From Sphingosinicella microcystinivorans (lineage in GTDB: Bacteria; Pseudomonadota; Alphaproteobacteria; Sphingomonadales; Sphingomonadaceae): a DNA stretch of 64,000 nucleotides. A program made the translations under genes and the position numbers. Of the stretch, positions 42,990 through 51,610 are shown in pieces; position 1 is the first letter of the stretch, and the number at the start of each line of letters is the position of its first letter. Where the stretch lies: NCBI RefSeq assembly GCF_027941835.1, contig NZ_CP116005.1, positions 868,001 to 932,000 on the forward strand, read 5' to 3'. Under the pieces are notes generated by a model. The model had not been told where the DNA came from. It did not search any database and saw only the letters and a program-made list of their open reading frames with translations.

Positions 42990-43777
42990 TGGCCGCCGAT
43001 CTCTCCTGCGCCCTGCCCCCGGTTCTGGTGGACCGGGACGGCGCCATCGCCATCGTCACGCTCAACCGGCCCGAATCGCTGAACGCGATGGATCAGGCCA
43101 TGGCCGAGGCGCTCGCGCGCATCGGTGATCAGCTCGCCGCCGACGCCTCGGTTTCGGTCGTCGTCATCCGCGGCGCCGGCCAGGGATTCTGCGCGGGCGG
43201 CGACATCGAGGTGTTCGCGCGCAACCTCGACGCGATTGATCCGGCGATCCGCGGCCTGCTGAACGCGCTGCACCATTTCCTGCTTCGGCTGCGCGAGATG
43301 CCCAAGCTGGTCCTGACGAGCATTCACGGCGCCGTCGCGGGGGCGGGGTTCTCGCTCGCCTTCATGGGCGACATGTGCATCGCCGCCGACAATGTCCGGC
43401 TGCGCCCGGCCTATGCGAAGCTCGGCGTCTCGCCCGACGGCGGCGGCACCATCGGGATCGTCGATGCCGTCGGCGCGCGCTGGGCCATGAAGATATTCCT
43501 CGCCGGGGACGAGCTGTCGTGCGAGGACGCGCTGGCGTTGGGGCTGGTCACGCGGGTCGTGCCCGCCGCCGATCTGGAACGCGAGACACTGGCGGCGGCG
43601 CGCCGCCTCGCGGAAATCAATGCGGCAGCGCTCGCCGCCACCAAGGCGCTCATCTATCGACGGGCGGGCGGTGATATAGCAGGGCAGCTCGATGCCGAAA
43701 TGGAGAAGCTGATCGGTTGTATGGACAGTGCCTCGTTTCGTGAACGCGTCCGCGCGTTCGTCGGGAAGTCGTCCTGA
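42989..43777 (+). CDS. Enoyl-CoA hydratase/isomerase
   Basis: A 262-residue crotonase-fold enzyme with IVTLNRPESLNAMDQ near the start, the CoA signature FCAGGDIEVFA (about 63-73), and oxyanion segment IHGAVAGAGFSLAFMGDMCIAA (about 106-127). The second acid region reads AKLGVSPDGGGT, with Asp in place of Glu in the usual PxxG(G/A) loop, as in isomerase-type members such as PaaG. It may shift a double bond rather than hydrate. Starts overlapping the SDR stop and ends overlapping the next ligase ATG. Confidence 0.86.
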   Translation: MAADLSCALPPVLVDRDGAIAIVTLNRPESLNAMDQAMAEALARIGDQLAADASVSVVVIRGAGQGFCAGGDIEVFARNLDAIDPAIRGLLNALHHFLLRLREMPKLVLTSIHGAVAGAGFSLAFMGDMCIAADNVRLRPAYAKLGVSPDGGGTIGIVDAVGARWAMKIFLAGDELSCEDALALGLVTRVVPAADLERETLAAARRLAEINAAALAATKALIYRRAGGDIAGQLDAEMEKLIGCMDSASFRERVRAFVGKSS

Positions 43778-45429
43778 TGTCGCCCTTCGATCCCGACCGG
43801 CCGCTCCCCGCCCATCTCGTGCCCTACAAACGCTCCGGCGCATGGCGCGAGACCACGCTCGCGGCACTGGCGCGCGCGCACGCGGAGGCGGCGCCGGACA
43901 GCGAGGTGATCGCGGGCTGCGCGCCGGCGATGACGGCCGGACGCGCGTCGGGCGAGGCGGAGGCGCTGGCGGCGGCGTTGCAGGAGCTGGGGCTGCGCCC
44001 CGGCGACCGGATCGCCTTTCAGCTGCCCAACTGGGAGGAAACCGTCGTCATCGCGCTGGCGCTTGCGATGGGCGGCTTCGTCGCGGTGCCGATCGTGCCC
44101 ATCTACCGCGACGCGGAGATGCTGCAGATGCTCGCCGACTGCGGATGCCGCGCGCTGTTCCTGACGCCACGCTTCCGCAGCTTCGACTATGCCGCGATGG
44201 CGGAACGCATCGCGCCGCGCCTGCCCGATCTGCGCCATGTCGTCTTCGTCCGCGGCGAGGGTCCGGGACACCGCTATGACGACCTGCTTGATGCCGGGCG
44301 GGGCCGCGTGCCTGCCGACCCCGGCACATCGCCGGATGCGGCCAAGCTGCTGCTCTACACCTCCGGCACCACGGGCCGGCCCAAGGGCGTTCTGCACAGC
44401 CAGAACACGCTGAACGCCGTGCTCGACATGTGCGTGCGCCACTGGGGCATCCGCGCGGGCGAGACGATATTGATGCCGTCGCCGGTGACGCATCTGACCG
44501 GCTACGGGTTTCTCGAGCTGCCCTTCCTCGTCGGCAGCCGAACGCTGCTGATGGAAAGCTGGAACGCGGCGGAGGCGGCCCGGTTGATCGACATGCACGG
44601 CGTGGTCGGAACCGTCTCCGCAACGCCGTTTCTCGTTGAACTGACCGAGGCGGCAGAGGCAGCGGGCACGCGGCTGCCTTCGCTGCGCTTCTTCGCTTGC
44701 GGCGGCGCCGCGGTGCCGCCGGGCGTGATCCGCCGCGCCAACGCCGCCTTCGCGCGCGCCCCGGCCTTCCGCATCTTCGGCTGCACCGAGGCGCCGCTGA
44801 TCTCGATGGGATTCCTCGGCACGGGCACGCAGGAGCTGGCAGCCACCACCGACGGCCGCGTCGAGGACTACGAGGTGCGCGTGCTCGACGAGCAGGACCG
44901 GCCTCTCCCGCCCGGCCGGGAGGGAGAGATCGCCGCGCGCGGGCCAGCGATGCTGCTCGGCTATCTCGATGCCGATCAGACGGCGGCGGCGCTGACCGCG
45001 GACGGCTTCTACCGCACCGGAGACCTCGGGCTGGTCACCGACGAGAACGCCGTGGTCATCACCGGGCGCAGGAAGGACCTCATCATCCGGGGCGGCGAGA
45101 ACATCAGCGCCAAGGAGATCGAGGACGTGCTCCACCGCCATCCGCAAATCCTCGAGGCGGCGGTGGTGGCGATGCCGCATCCGCGCCTCGGCGAAGGCGT
45201 GTGCGCCTTTGTCGTCCCCGCATCCGGCGCAGCCCTCGACACGCAGGCGCTGCTCGGCTTCGTCGCCGAGGCCGGGCTTGCGCGGCAGAAGATCCCGGAA
45301 CGCGTGGAGTTCCGGGAGGCCTTGGTGAAGACGCCCACCGGCAAGGTCCGCAAGGACCTGCTGCGCGCCGAGATCAGGGACCTGCTCGCCGGAGCCGAAA
45401 CCGCTTCAGCCGCTCGCGGTAAGGCGTGA
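43777..45429 (+). CDS. AMP-dependent acyl-CoA synthetase (cyclohexanecarboxylate-CoA ligase-like)
   Basis: A 550-residue ANL-superfamily ligase with LLYTSGTTGRPKGVLH (about 190-205), FGCTEAPL in the A5 position, YRTGDLGLVTDENAVVITGRRKD (read as YRTGDLG and GRRKDLI, about 410-435) and the C-terminal KTPTGKVRKDLL lysine motif. The N-terminal LPAHLVPYKRSGAWRETTL resembles cyclohexanecarboxylate-CoA ligases and related FadD-type enzymes acting on cyclic acids. It is last in the thiolase operon. Its 3' end overlaps the convergent GntR gene by 24 bases. Confidence 0.87.
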   Translation: MSPFDPDRPLPAHLVPYKRSGAWRETTLAALARAHAEAAPDSEVIAGCAPAMTAGRASGEAEALAAALQELGLRPGDRIAFQLPNWEETVVIALALAMGGFVAVPIVPIYRDAEMLQMLADCGCRALFLTPRFRSFDYAAMAERIAPRLPDLRHVVFVRGEGPGHRYDDLLDAGRGRVPADPGTSPDAAKLLLYTSGTTGRPKGVLHSQNTLNAVLDMCVRHWGIRAGETILMPSPVTHLTGYGFLELPFLVGSRTLLMESWNAAEAARLIDMHGVVGTVSATPFLVELTEAAEAAGTRLPSLRFFACGGAAVPPGVIRRANAAFARAPAFRIFGCTEAPLISMGFLGTGTQELAATTDGRVEDYEVRVLDEQDRPLPPGREGEIAARGPAMLLGYLDADQTAAALTADGFYRTGDLGLVTDENAVVITGRRKDLIIRGGENISAKEIEDVLHRHPQILEAAVVAMPHPRLGEGVCAFVVPASGAALDTQALLGFVAEAGLARQKIPERVEFREALVKTPTGKVRKDLLRAEIRDLLAGAETASAARGKA

Positions 45430-46173
45430 GATACCGTTCAGTTCGGCGACGACATTGACCGACAGCCTCGAATCCCGGAGCAGCCCGGTCAGCATGTGGC
45501 TGCACGACACGCTCATGTCGCCGATGATCGCCTTGAGCGCGGCGCCCGGATCGCGCGCTTTCAGCGCTTCGATGAGCCGCGTGTGATTTTCGAAGCCGGA
45601 GATCAGCACCGCGCGCTCCCGCGAATATTCCTCGGCGAGATGGACATTGAGCGACGGGCCGATCAGCAGCCACAGCCGCTCGATGTCCTCGAGGAGATAG
45701 CGTGACCGCGCGGCCCGGTAGACCGCGAAGTGAAACCGCTGGTTCTCGCGCATCGCGTCGCGGTGGCGGCCGTCGAAGGCCTGCCGCATCAGCCCTTCGT
45801 TGATGCCGATGAGCTGGTCGATCTCGCTGTCGGATATGCGCTCCGCCGCGCGCGCCGCCGCATGGCCCTCCAGCAGCCGGCGCAGATCCAGCATCTCCAG
45901 ATAGGCTTCGGCGGAAATGTGCGGAACCTCGATGAACCGCTTGGGATGCACGTGCAGCGCGCCCAGCGTCGCAAGCGTCGTCACGGCCTCCCGGATCGGG
46001 GTCACGCTCACGCCCAGCGCCTCCGCCAGGGTCCGGAAGGTCAGTTGCTGCCCCGGCTGGAACTCGCCCTGCATCAGGGCCTCGCACAGCCGGTCATAGG
46101 CCTGTTGATGAAGCCGGGCCTCTCCGGCGGCAGCCTTGCGAATCGGGCTCGCGGCAAGCGTTGCAGCTGTCAT
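45406..46173 (-). CDS. GntR family (FCD-type) transcriptional regulator
   Basis: A 255-residue FadR/FCD-type GntR regulator. The winged helix lies at about 22-90 (YDRLCEALMQGEFQPGQQLTF, then LGVSVTPIREAVTTLATLGALHV), and the FCD helical domain follows with metal/ligand residues (ENQRFHFAVYRAA, GFENHTRLIEALKARD). The ATG at 46173 is preferred over longer in-frame starts because homology begins there. Upstream, facing away from the gene, is a promoter with the box TCTGTTATGTCAATA that also occurs in the kinase-operon promoter; I infer both are its operators. The effector is probably an acid or acyl-CoA intermediate of this island. Confidence 0.86.
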   Translation of the reverse strand: MTAATLAASPIRKAAAGEARLHQQAYDRLCEALMQGEFQPGQQLTFRTLAEALGVSVTPIREAVTTLATLGALHVHPKRFIEVPHISAEAYLEMLDLRRLLEGHAAARAAERISDSEIDQLIGINEGLMRQAFDGRHRDAMRENQRFHFAVYRAARSRYLLEDIERLWLLIGPSLNVHLAEEYSRERAVLISGFENHTRLIEALKARDPGAALKAIIGDMSVSCSHMLTGLLRDSRLSVNVVAELNGISRLTASG

Positions 46174-46293
46174 GACCTTGATATGACAGACGCGGATCAA
46201 GCCCACAACCTTTCTGTTCCCAGGCGCTGCGGTGACGGATTTCGAACGGAAACCCATCGAAACACAGGGTGCCCGCACGGCCTCGATACGCCA

Positions 46294-46334
46294 TTGACAG
46301 CATCTGTTATGTCAATAGCATTTTTGCCATAACA
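46294..46334 (+). promoter_or_regulatory. Promoter of the TonB remnant with embedded GntR-type boxes
   Basis: TTGACA (46294-46299), a 16-base spacer and TAGCAT (46316-46321) form a plus-strand promoter. The spacer and -10 carry TCTGTTATGTCAATA (46303-46317), the near copy of the kinase-promoter box. A second, inverted half-site TGCCATAACA (46325-46334) follows; TGTTATG and CATAACA are perfect 7-base arms. The promoter points to the degraded TonB receptor, so a once-regulated receptor gene has been lost while its control site remains. The remaining sequence back to 46174 shows no gene. Confidence 0.55.
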
Positions 46335-46356
46335 TAAGCGGACAGGGGGATTCGTG

Positions 46357-46650
46357 ATGATCAATTCCTATGGCGCCTCCTATTGCGCCCGGCGCGACCT
46401 AGGCGGGTCGCAACCCCGTTCGCATGGCCCGCCCGCTGGGGCCGCGCCCGAGCGATCAGGCCGACGATGCGGGCGTCGCCCTCTCCAACCCGATCAACCG
46501 CATCGACGACAAACGGCTGGGCCTGACGGCGCAGGCCAACGTCGATCCCGGTTTCGCCACGTTCACGGCGATCGGCGGCCATGTCTCATACGACTATCGC
46601 CAGCGGTTCGACCATGACGGCCCGCAGCCCGCCCTCGCTCCCGTGACCAG
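46357..46650 (+). pseudogene. Remnant of a TonB-dependent receptor
   Basis: A short degraded stretch. In frame with 46424 it reads NPINRIDDKRLGLTAQ, then ANVDPGFATFTAIGG and YDYRQRFDHDG (about 46490-46620). This is the first barrel-strand region of sphingomonad TonB receptors, where a dDKRyGls-a-v-d-lg-attfTsitgY pattern is common. The signal peptide, plug and most of the barrel are missing, and the ATG at 46357 is in a different frame from the recognisable part. A promoter with regulator boxes still lies upstream. It probably arose by internal deletion of a receptor belonging to the adjoining catabolic island, ending beside metE. Confidence 0.5.
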
Positions 46651-46679
46651 CCCCCTTCGGCGAGCTGAAGGCGCCGGTT

Positions 46680-49013
46680 TCATCCGGTTCCTGCGCGTAC
46701 CGCTTTCGCAGCCTCCACCATGTTGACGAGCGCCGGTCTCACCTCGTCCCAGCCGCGGGTCTTGAGGCCGCAATCCGGATTCACCCAGAGCTGGCGCACC
46801 AACAAGCGCTCGCCCGCCGCACGGAGGAGGTGCTGCATTTCCCCGGGCGTCGGAATGCGCGGGGAATGGATGTCATAGACGCCCGGTCCGATTTCGTTCG
46901 GATAAGCGGATGTCGCGAACGCATCCAGCAGCTCCATCTTCGAGCGCGCCGTCTCGATGGAGATCACGTCCGCGTCCATCGCGCCGATCGCGGCAATGAT
47001 GTCGTTGAATTCCGAATAGCACATGTGCGTGTGGATCTGGGTTTCCGACCGCACGCCCGAGGACGCGAGGCGGAAGGCGTCGACCGCCCAATCGAGATAC
47101 TTCTGCCAGTCGGTGCGGCACAGTGGCAGCCCCTCGCGCAGCGCGGCCTCGTCGATCTGCACGATCTTCGCGCCCGCGGCCTCGAGGTCCAGCACCTCGT
47201 CGCGGATGGCGAGCGCGATCTGGCGGCAGGTGTCGGCGCGCGGCTGGTCGTCGCGCACGAACGACCATTGCAGGATCGTCACCGGGCCCGTCAGCATCCC
47301 CTTCACCGGCTTCTCGGTGAGCGACTGCGCATAGCGCCACCAGTCCACCGTCATCGGCTGCGGCCGCGACACGTCGCCGTAGATGATCGGCGGCCGCACG
47401 CAGCGCGAGCCGTAGCTCTGCACCCAGCCCGCCTTCGTGAAGGCGAAGCCCGAAAGCTGCTCGCCGAAATACTGCACCATGTCGTTGCGCTCGAACTCGC
47501 CGTGCACGAGCACGTCGAGCCCGATCTCCTCCTGCCAGCGGATGGCGCGCTCCGTCTCCTCGCGCAGGAAGGCGTCGTAGCCCGCGTCGTCAAGGTCGCC
47601 CTTGCCGTGCGCGGCGCGCGCCTTGCGCACCGCCGCCGTCTGCGGGAAGGAGCCGATGGTGGTCGTCGGCAGCGGCGGCAGCGCGAGAATCGCCCGCTGC
47701 GCCGCGATGCGCTCGGCGAACGGCGCCGAGCGCACGGACCAGCCCGCGTCCACCTCCGCCAGCCGCGCGCGCACTGCGGGATCGCGGACCAGCGGCGAGG
47801 CGCGCCGCGCGGCGATCGAGGCCGCGTTCGCCGCGAGCGCTTCGCCCACGCTTTCGCGCCCGCCGTTCAGCGCCTTGCCGAGCAGCGCGAGTTCCTCCAG
47901 CTTCTGCACCCCGAACGCCAGCCAGTCCTTCACCGCGGGATCGAGCTTCGTTTCGAGGTCGAGATCGACGGGGACGTGCAGCAGCGAGCACGACGGCGCG
48001 ATCAGCAGCTTGGTGCGCCGCGCGGCCACCGGCGCGATGCGATCGAGCACGGCGGCGAGGTCGGTCTTCCACACGTTGCGCCCGTCGACGACGCCGAGCG
48101 ACAGCGTGAGGTTCGCGGGCGCCTTTCCCACGACCGCGTCGAGTTGCTCCGGCGCGCGCACCAGATCGACATGCAGCCCGGCGACCGGCAGGCCGACCGC
48201 CGTCTCCAGATTGTCGCCGAGCCCGCCGAAATACGTCGCCAGCATCAGCTTCAGTCCCGAAACGCGCTCGGCGAATTCGGCATAGGCGGTACGGAACGCC
48301 GCGCGCGCCGCGTCGTCCAGATCGAGCACCAGCGCGGGCTCGTCGATCTGCACCCAGTCCGCACCGGCATCGCGCAGCCGCGACAGCAGCTCGACGTAGA
48401 CGGGCAGCAGGTCGCCGAGCAGCGACAGGGGTTCGAATCCCTCCTGCGCGGGCTTGGCGAGCAGCAGCCACGTCACCGGGCCGATGATGACAGGACGCGT
48501 GTGGATGCCGAGCGCCTTCGCCTCGCGGAATTCGTCCACCGGCTTCGTCGTGGTCAGCGCGAAGCGTTGCAGCGGACCGAGTTCGGGCACGAGATAGTGA
48601 TAGTTTGTGTCGAACCACTTGGTCATTTCCTGCGCGGGCACGTCGGCGCCGCCATGACCGTGGCCGTGGCCGTGCGCGCAGCCGTTTTCGGCGTTCGCCG
48701 CCTGCGTGCCGCGCGCCATCGCGAAGTAGACGTCGAGCGACTCCGGCGCGCCGAGCGGCCGATAGAGCGCCGGGATCGCGCCGACCATCACGCTGGTGTC
48801 GAGCACCTGGTCGTAGAGCGAGAAATCGCCCGACGGCACGATGTCGAGGCCGAGCGCCTGCTGGCGCCGCCACGTCGCGGCGCGCAGGTCCTTCGCGGTG
48901 CCGAGCAGCGCCTCGCGCGTGGCCTTGCCGGACCAGAAGGATTCGAGCGCGGTCTTCAGTTCGCGCCGCGCGCCGATACGGGGAAAGCCGAGGTTGCTGA
49001 CATAGACGGGCAT
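46680..49013 (-). CDS. metE: Cobalamin-independent methionine synthase
   Basis: A 777-residue MetE, transferring a methyl group from 5-methyltetrahydropteroyl-triglutamate to homocysteine, the last step of methionine synthesis, in the cytoplasm. The N-terminal barrel begins [16 protein letters not shown] with the conserved folate-binding RRELK; the C-terminal barrel has the zinc ligands in [11 protein letters not shown] and [11 protein letters not shown] and the TTIGSFPQT motif. The ATG at 49013 starts the [12 protein letters not shown] sequence. A short histidine-rich insertion, [12 protein letters not shown] (about residues 110-122), precedes [11 protein letters not shown] and may bind zinc. 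A cobalamin riboswitch lies 250 bases upstream, so it is switched off when B12 is available and a MetH elsewhere can take over. Confidence 0.95.
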   Translation of the reverse strand: MPVYVSNLGFPRIGARRELKTALESFWSGKATREALLGTAKDLRAATWRRQQALGLDIVPSGDFSLYDQVLDTSVMVGAIPALYRPLGAPESLDVYFAMARGTQAANAENGCAHGHGHGHGGADVPAQEMTKWFDTNYHYLVPELGPLQRFALTTTKPVDEFREAKALGIHTRPVIIGPVTWLLLAKPAQEGFEPLSLLGDLLPVYVELLSRLRDAGADWVQIDEPALVLDLDDAARAAFRTAYAEFAERVSGLKLMLATYFGGLGDNLETAVGLPVAGLHVDLVRAPEQLDAVVGKAPANLTLSLGVVDGRNVWKTDLAAVLDRIAPVAARRTKLLIAPSCSLLHVPVDLDLETKLDPAVKDWLAFGVQKLEELALLGKALNGGRESVGEALAANAASIAARRASPLVRDPAVRARLAEVDAGWSVRSAPFAERIAAQRAILALPPLPTTTIGSFPQTAAVRKARAAHGKGDLDDAGYDAFLREETERAIRWQEEIGLDVLVHGEFERNDMVQYFGEQLSGFAFTKAGWVQSYGSRCVRPPIIYGDVSRPQPMTVDWWRYAQSLTEKPVKGMLTGPVTILQWSFVRDDQPRADTCRQIALAIRDEVLDLEAAGAKIVQIDEAALREGLPLCRTDWQKYLDWAVDAFRLASSGVRSETQIHTHMCYSEFNDIIAAIGAMDADVISIETARSKMELLDAFATSAYPNEIGPGVYDIHSPRIPTPGEMQHLLRAAGERLLVRQLWVNPDCGLKTRGWDEVRPALVNMVEAAKAVRAGTG

Positions 49014-49082
49014 GGGAAATCTCCTTCCGACGAGACGCGCGGCCTGCCGGTTGCTGGTGTTCGGAAATGGTGCTCGGGAAAT

Positions 49083-49113
49083 GGCGCGCCGCGTCAGCCG
49101 GACGCGGCGCGCC
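49083..49113 (-). promoter_or_regulatory. 13-bp hairpin in the metE leader
   Basis: GGCGCGCCGCGTC (49083-49095) and GACGCGGCGCGCC (49101-49113) form a perfect, very GC-rich stem with a five-base loop, between the riboswitch aptamer and the metE start, followed on the minus strand by ATTTCCC. It may be part of the expression platform as an attenuator-like structure, though the T tract is short. The remaining leader shows no gene. Confidence 0.45.
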
Positions 49114-49264
49114 TGCTCATTCGGACGGGGAACATGGGACGGGTCATCGGCTCGCACCTGCGGTTTGGGCGGACACACCGATGGCACGCGAACGCATGGG
49201 CCGGCGGGCCGTCTGCGGCATCTCGCGCGATCCACCGGGGCACCCCGCCCGAGGAAACGTATCG

Positions 49265-49462
49265 CGTCGAGGCAGGTCTCCTGGCTCGCGGGTCGCTGCG
49301 ACGGCTCCGGCCTTCCCGGCGCGGATGGGCGCCAGTGGCATGGAAGGAACCGCCGCTCGCCGCTTACAGTTGCGGGGGCAGCGCCGGATTCCGTCCGCGT
49401 GCGGACGCCACCGGCTTCCCGTCTTAGCCCGGCGCGCTCGCGCCCGTCGGGAACCTCGACCC
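49265..49462 (-). promoter_or_regulatory. Cobalamin (AdoCbl) riboswitch
   Basis: The minus strand contains the conserved cobalamin aptamer parts in order: GAGGTTCCCGAC at the 5' side, GACGGGAAGCCGGTG, GAATCCGGCGCTGCC, then the CCCCGCAACTGTAAGCGG core (B12 box region), GGGAAGGCCGGA, GCGACCCGCGAGCCAGGAGACCTGCC read as GCGAGCCAGGAGACCTGCC. It is the leader of metE: B12 binding represses the B12-independent enzyme. Confidence 0.95.
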
Positions 49463-49466
49463 GTGC

Positions 49467-49494
49467 ACTCTACCCCGCGCGTCATGGATGTCAA
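49467..49494 (-). promoter_or_regulatory. metE promoter
   Basis: On the minus strand TTGACA (49494-49489), a 16-base spacer and TAGAGT (49472-49467) precede the riboswitch by a few bases. An AT-rich inverted repeat ATATAAAG-AAAT-CTTTATAT (49500-49519) just upstream, next to the prpB stop, may act as UP-element-like DNA or as a weak prp terminator. Confidence 0.55.
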
Positions 49495-49524
49495 CACGAA
49501 TATAAAGAAATCTTTATATGATTT

Positions 49525-50430
49525 TCAGGACGGCAGCACCGTCCTCACGATCGAGGCATCCAGCGCTTCATAATCCTCGAGCCCGATAACTTCATAAAGT
49601 TCCGCCCGTGTCTGCATCTCGCCGACCATGTTGTGCGTTCCCCCATCTTTCGCGATGGCGGCGTAGAGCTTCGCCTGCGCCTTGTTGGCGACGCGCAGGG
49701 ACGATACCGGCCAGATCACCATCCTGTAGCCCATCGCCTCGAATTCGGACGCGGTGAAGAACGGCGTCCTGCCGAACTCGGTCATGTTGGCGAGCAGCGG
49801 CACACCCGGCATCGCCTTCGCGAACGCCTCGAACATCTCGCGCGTTGCCAGCGCCTCCGGGAAGATCGCGTCGGCGCCCGCCTCGACATACAGCTTCGCG
49901 CGCGCCACCGCCGCGTCGAAGCCCTCGACACCCGCCGCATCGGTGCGCGCGACGATCACCATGTCCCGCGCGGCCCTTTTCGCCGCCGCCACCTTCGCCG
50001 CCATGTCATGCGCGTCGGCGAGTTTCTTGCCGTTCAGGTGCCCGCACTTCTTCGGCAGGATCTGGTCCTCCAGATGCACCGCGCCCGCGCCCGCCTCCTC
50101 GAACGTGCGCACCATGTGCATCACGTTCAGCGCCTCGCCGTAGCCGGTGTCGCCGTCCACCAGCAGCGGCAGGGCGGACGCGCGCGCGATCTGGCGGATG
50201 AAGAACGCCGCCTCGTCCACCGTGATGATGCCGAGATCGGGAAGCCCCATGCTCGCGGTCATCGCCGCGCCGGAAAGGTACAGCCCCTCGAACCCGGCCG
50301 CCTTCGCCTGCAAGGCGGCATGGCCGTTGTGCGCACCGGGAAGCCGGAGAATCTGCGGCCGCTCCAGAAGCGCGCGGAACCGCTTCCCGGCACTTTCCTT
50401 CGGCAATTCGTCTGCGATCAGATACGGCAT
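49525..50430 (-). CDS. prpB: Methylisocitrate lyase
   Basis: A 301-residue ICL/PEPM-superfamily lyase that splits 2-methylisocitrate into pyruvate and succinate, the last step of the methylcitrate cycle for propionyl-CoA. The catalytic loop KKCGH (127-131, Cys129), the metal-binding VDGDTGYG (91-98) and EDQILPKKCGH are diagnostic, and length is that of PrpB. It is the last gene of the prp operon, nine bases after prpC. Propionyl-CoA from degradation of branched or steroid-like side chains in the neighbouring island would enter here. Confidence 0.93.
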   Translation of the reverse strand: MPYLIADELPKESAGKRFRALLERPQILRLPGAHNGHAALQAKAAGFEGLYLSGAAMTASMGLPDLGIITVDEAAFFIRQIARASALPLLVDGDTGYGEALNVMHMVRTFEEAGAGAVHLEDQILPKKCGHLNGKKLADAHDMAAKVAAAKRAARDMVIVARTDAAGVEGFDAAVARAKLYVEAGADAIFPEALATREMFEAFAKAMPGVPLLANMTEFGRTPFFTASEFEAMGYRMVIWPVSSLRVANKAQAKLYAAIAKDGGTHNMVGEMQTRAELYEVIGLEDYEALDASIVRTVLPS

Positions 50431-50439
50431 TGTCGCTCC

Positions 50440-51597
50440 TTATGCGGCCGGGTTCTCGCCGCGCCGCGCGAGCGGAACGAAGGCGAGATTCTCGGGCCCG
50501 ATATAGTTCGCCGACGGGCGGATGATCTTGTTGTCCTGCCGCTGCTCGATGACATGCGCCGCCCAGCCGGACGTGCGGGCGATCACGAACAGCGGCGTGA
50601 ACATCGCCGTCGGCACGCCCATCAGGTGATAGGAGACGGCGCTGAACCAGTCGAGGTTCGGGAACATGCGCTTCGCATCCCACATCACCTGCTCGATGCG
50701 CTCGGCGACCATGAACTGCCGGTGCGCGCCCTGTTCGTCGGCGAGCGCCTGCGCGACGCGCTTGATGACGACGTTGCGCGGATCGGACACCGTGTAGACC
50801 GGATGGCCGAAACCGATGACGACCTCCTTCGCCTCCACCCGGCGGCGGATGTCGGCTTCCGCCGCGTCGGCGTTCGCGTAGCGCTTCTGGATTTCGAAGG
50901 CGACCTCGTTGGCGCCGCCGTGCTTCGGGCCCCTCAGCGCGCCGATGGCACCCGCGATGCACGAATACATGTCCGATCCCGTGCCCGCGATCACGCGCGC
51001 GGTGAAGGTGGAAGCGTTGAACTCGTGCTCGGCGTAGAGGATCAGCGAGGTGTGCATCGCCCGCACGAAGCTGGCAGAGGGCGGCCGCCCGTGCAGCAGG
51101 TGCAGGAAATGTCCGCCGATGCTGTCGTCGTCCGTCTCCACCGCGATCCGCCTGCCGTGATGCGCGAAGTGATACCAGTAGAGCAGGATCGAGCCGAGCG
51201 AGGCCATCAGCCGGTCCGCGATGTCGCGCGTGCCGGGGAGGTTATGGTCGTGCGTCTCGGGCAGCACGCAGCCGAGCGCGGAGACGCCGGAGCGCATCAC
51301 GTCCATCGGATGCGCAGCCGCGGGGATCGCTTCCAGCGCCTCCTTCACCGATTGCGGCAGACCGCGTAGCCCCTTCAGCTTCGCCTTGTAGGCGGAAAGC
51401 TGCGAAGACGCCGGCAATTCCCCGTGAACGAGCAGGTGCGCGATCTCCTCGAACGCGCTCGTCTCTGCAAGATCGAGGATGTCGTAGCCGCGATAGTGCA
51501 GGTCGTTCCCGGTGCGGCCCACCGTGCAGAGCGCGGTGTTGCCCGCGGTGACGCCCGAAAGCGCCACCGACTTCTTGGGCTTGAACTGGGCTCCCAT
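50440..51597 (-). CDS. prpC: 2-methylcitrate synthase
   Basis: A 385-residue type II citrate synthase family enzyme that condenses propionyl-CoA with oxaloacetate. GPKHGGANE (about 234-242) and [13 protein letters not shown] (about 271-283) hold the catalytic histidines, and the N-terminal [20 protein letters not shown] is the PrpC form rather than the GltA form. ATG at 51597 follows a TCCCTCCGG complement, that is CCGGAGGGA on the minus strand, an excellent ribosome binding site. It lies between prpD (13 bases upstream) and prpB. Confidence 0.93.
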   Translation of the reverse strand: MGAQFKPKKSVALSGVTAGNTALCTVGRTGNDLHYRGYDILDLAETSAFEEIAHLLVHGELPASSQLSAYKAKLKGLRGLPQSVKEALEAIPAAAHPMDVMRSGVSALGCVLPETHDHNLPGTRDIADRLMASLGSILLYWYHFAHHGRRIAVETDDDSIGGHFLHLLHGRPPSASFVRAMHTSLILYAEHEFNASTFTARVIAGTGSDMYSCIAGAIGALRGPKHGGANEVAFEIQKRYANADAAEADIRRRVEAKEVVIGFGHPVYTVSDPRNVVIKRVAQALADEQGAHRQFMVAERIEQVMWDAKRMFPNLDWFSAVSYHLMGVPTAMFTPLFVIARTSGWAAHVIEQRQDNKIIRPSANYIGPENLAFVPLARRGENPAA

Positions 51598-51610
51598 GAT
51601 TCCCTCCGGT

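Noticed and set aside
46354-46617. 87-residue open frame beginning near 46354 as a gene
   Set aside because: It is in a different frame from the TonB-like segment, has no family pattern and is only open because of high GC content.
49500-49519. ATATAAAG-AAAT-CTTTATAT as the prp operon terminator
   Set aside because: The stem is purely AT-rich without a T tract on the minus strand; it is better explained as AT-rich DNA upstream of the metE promoter.
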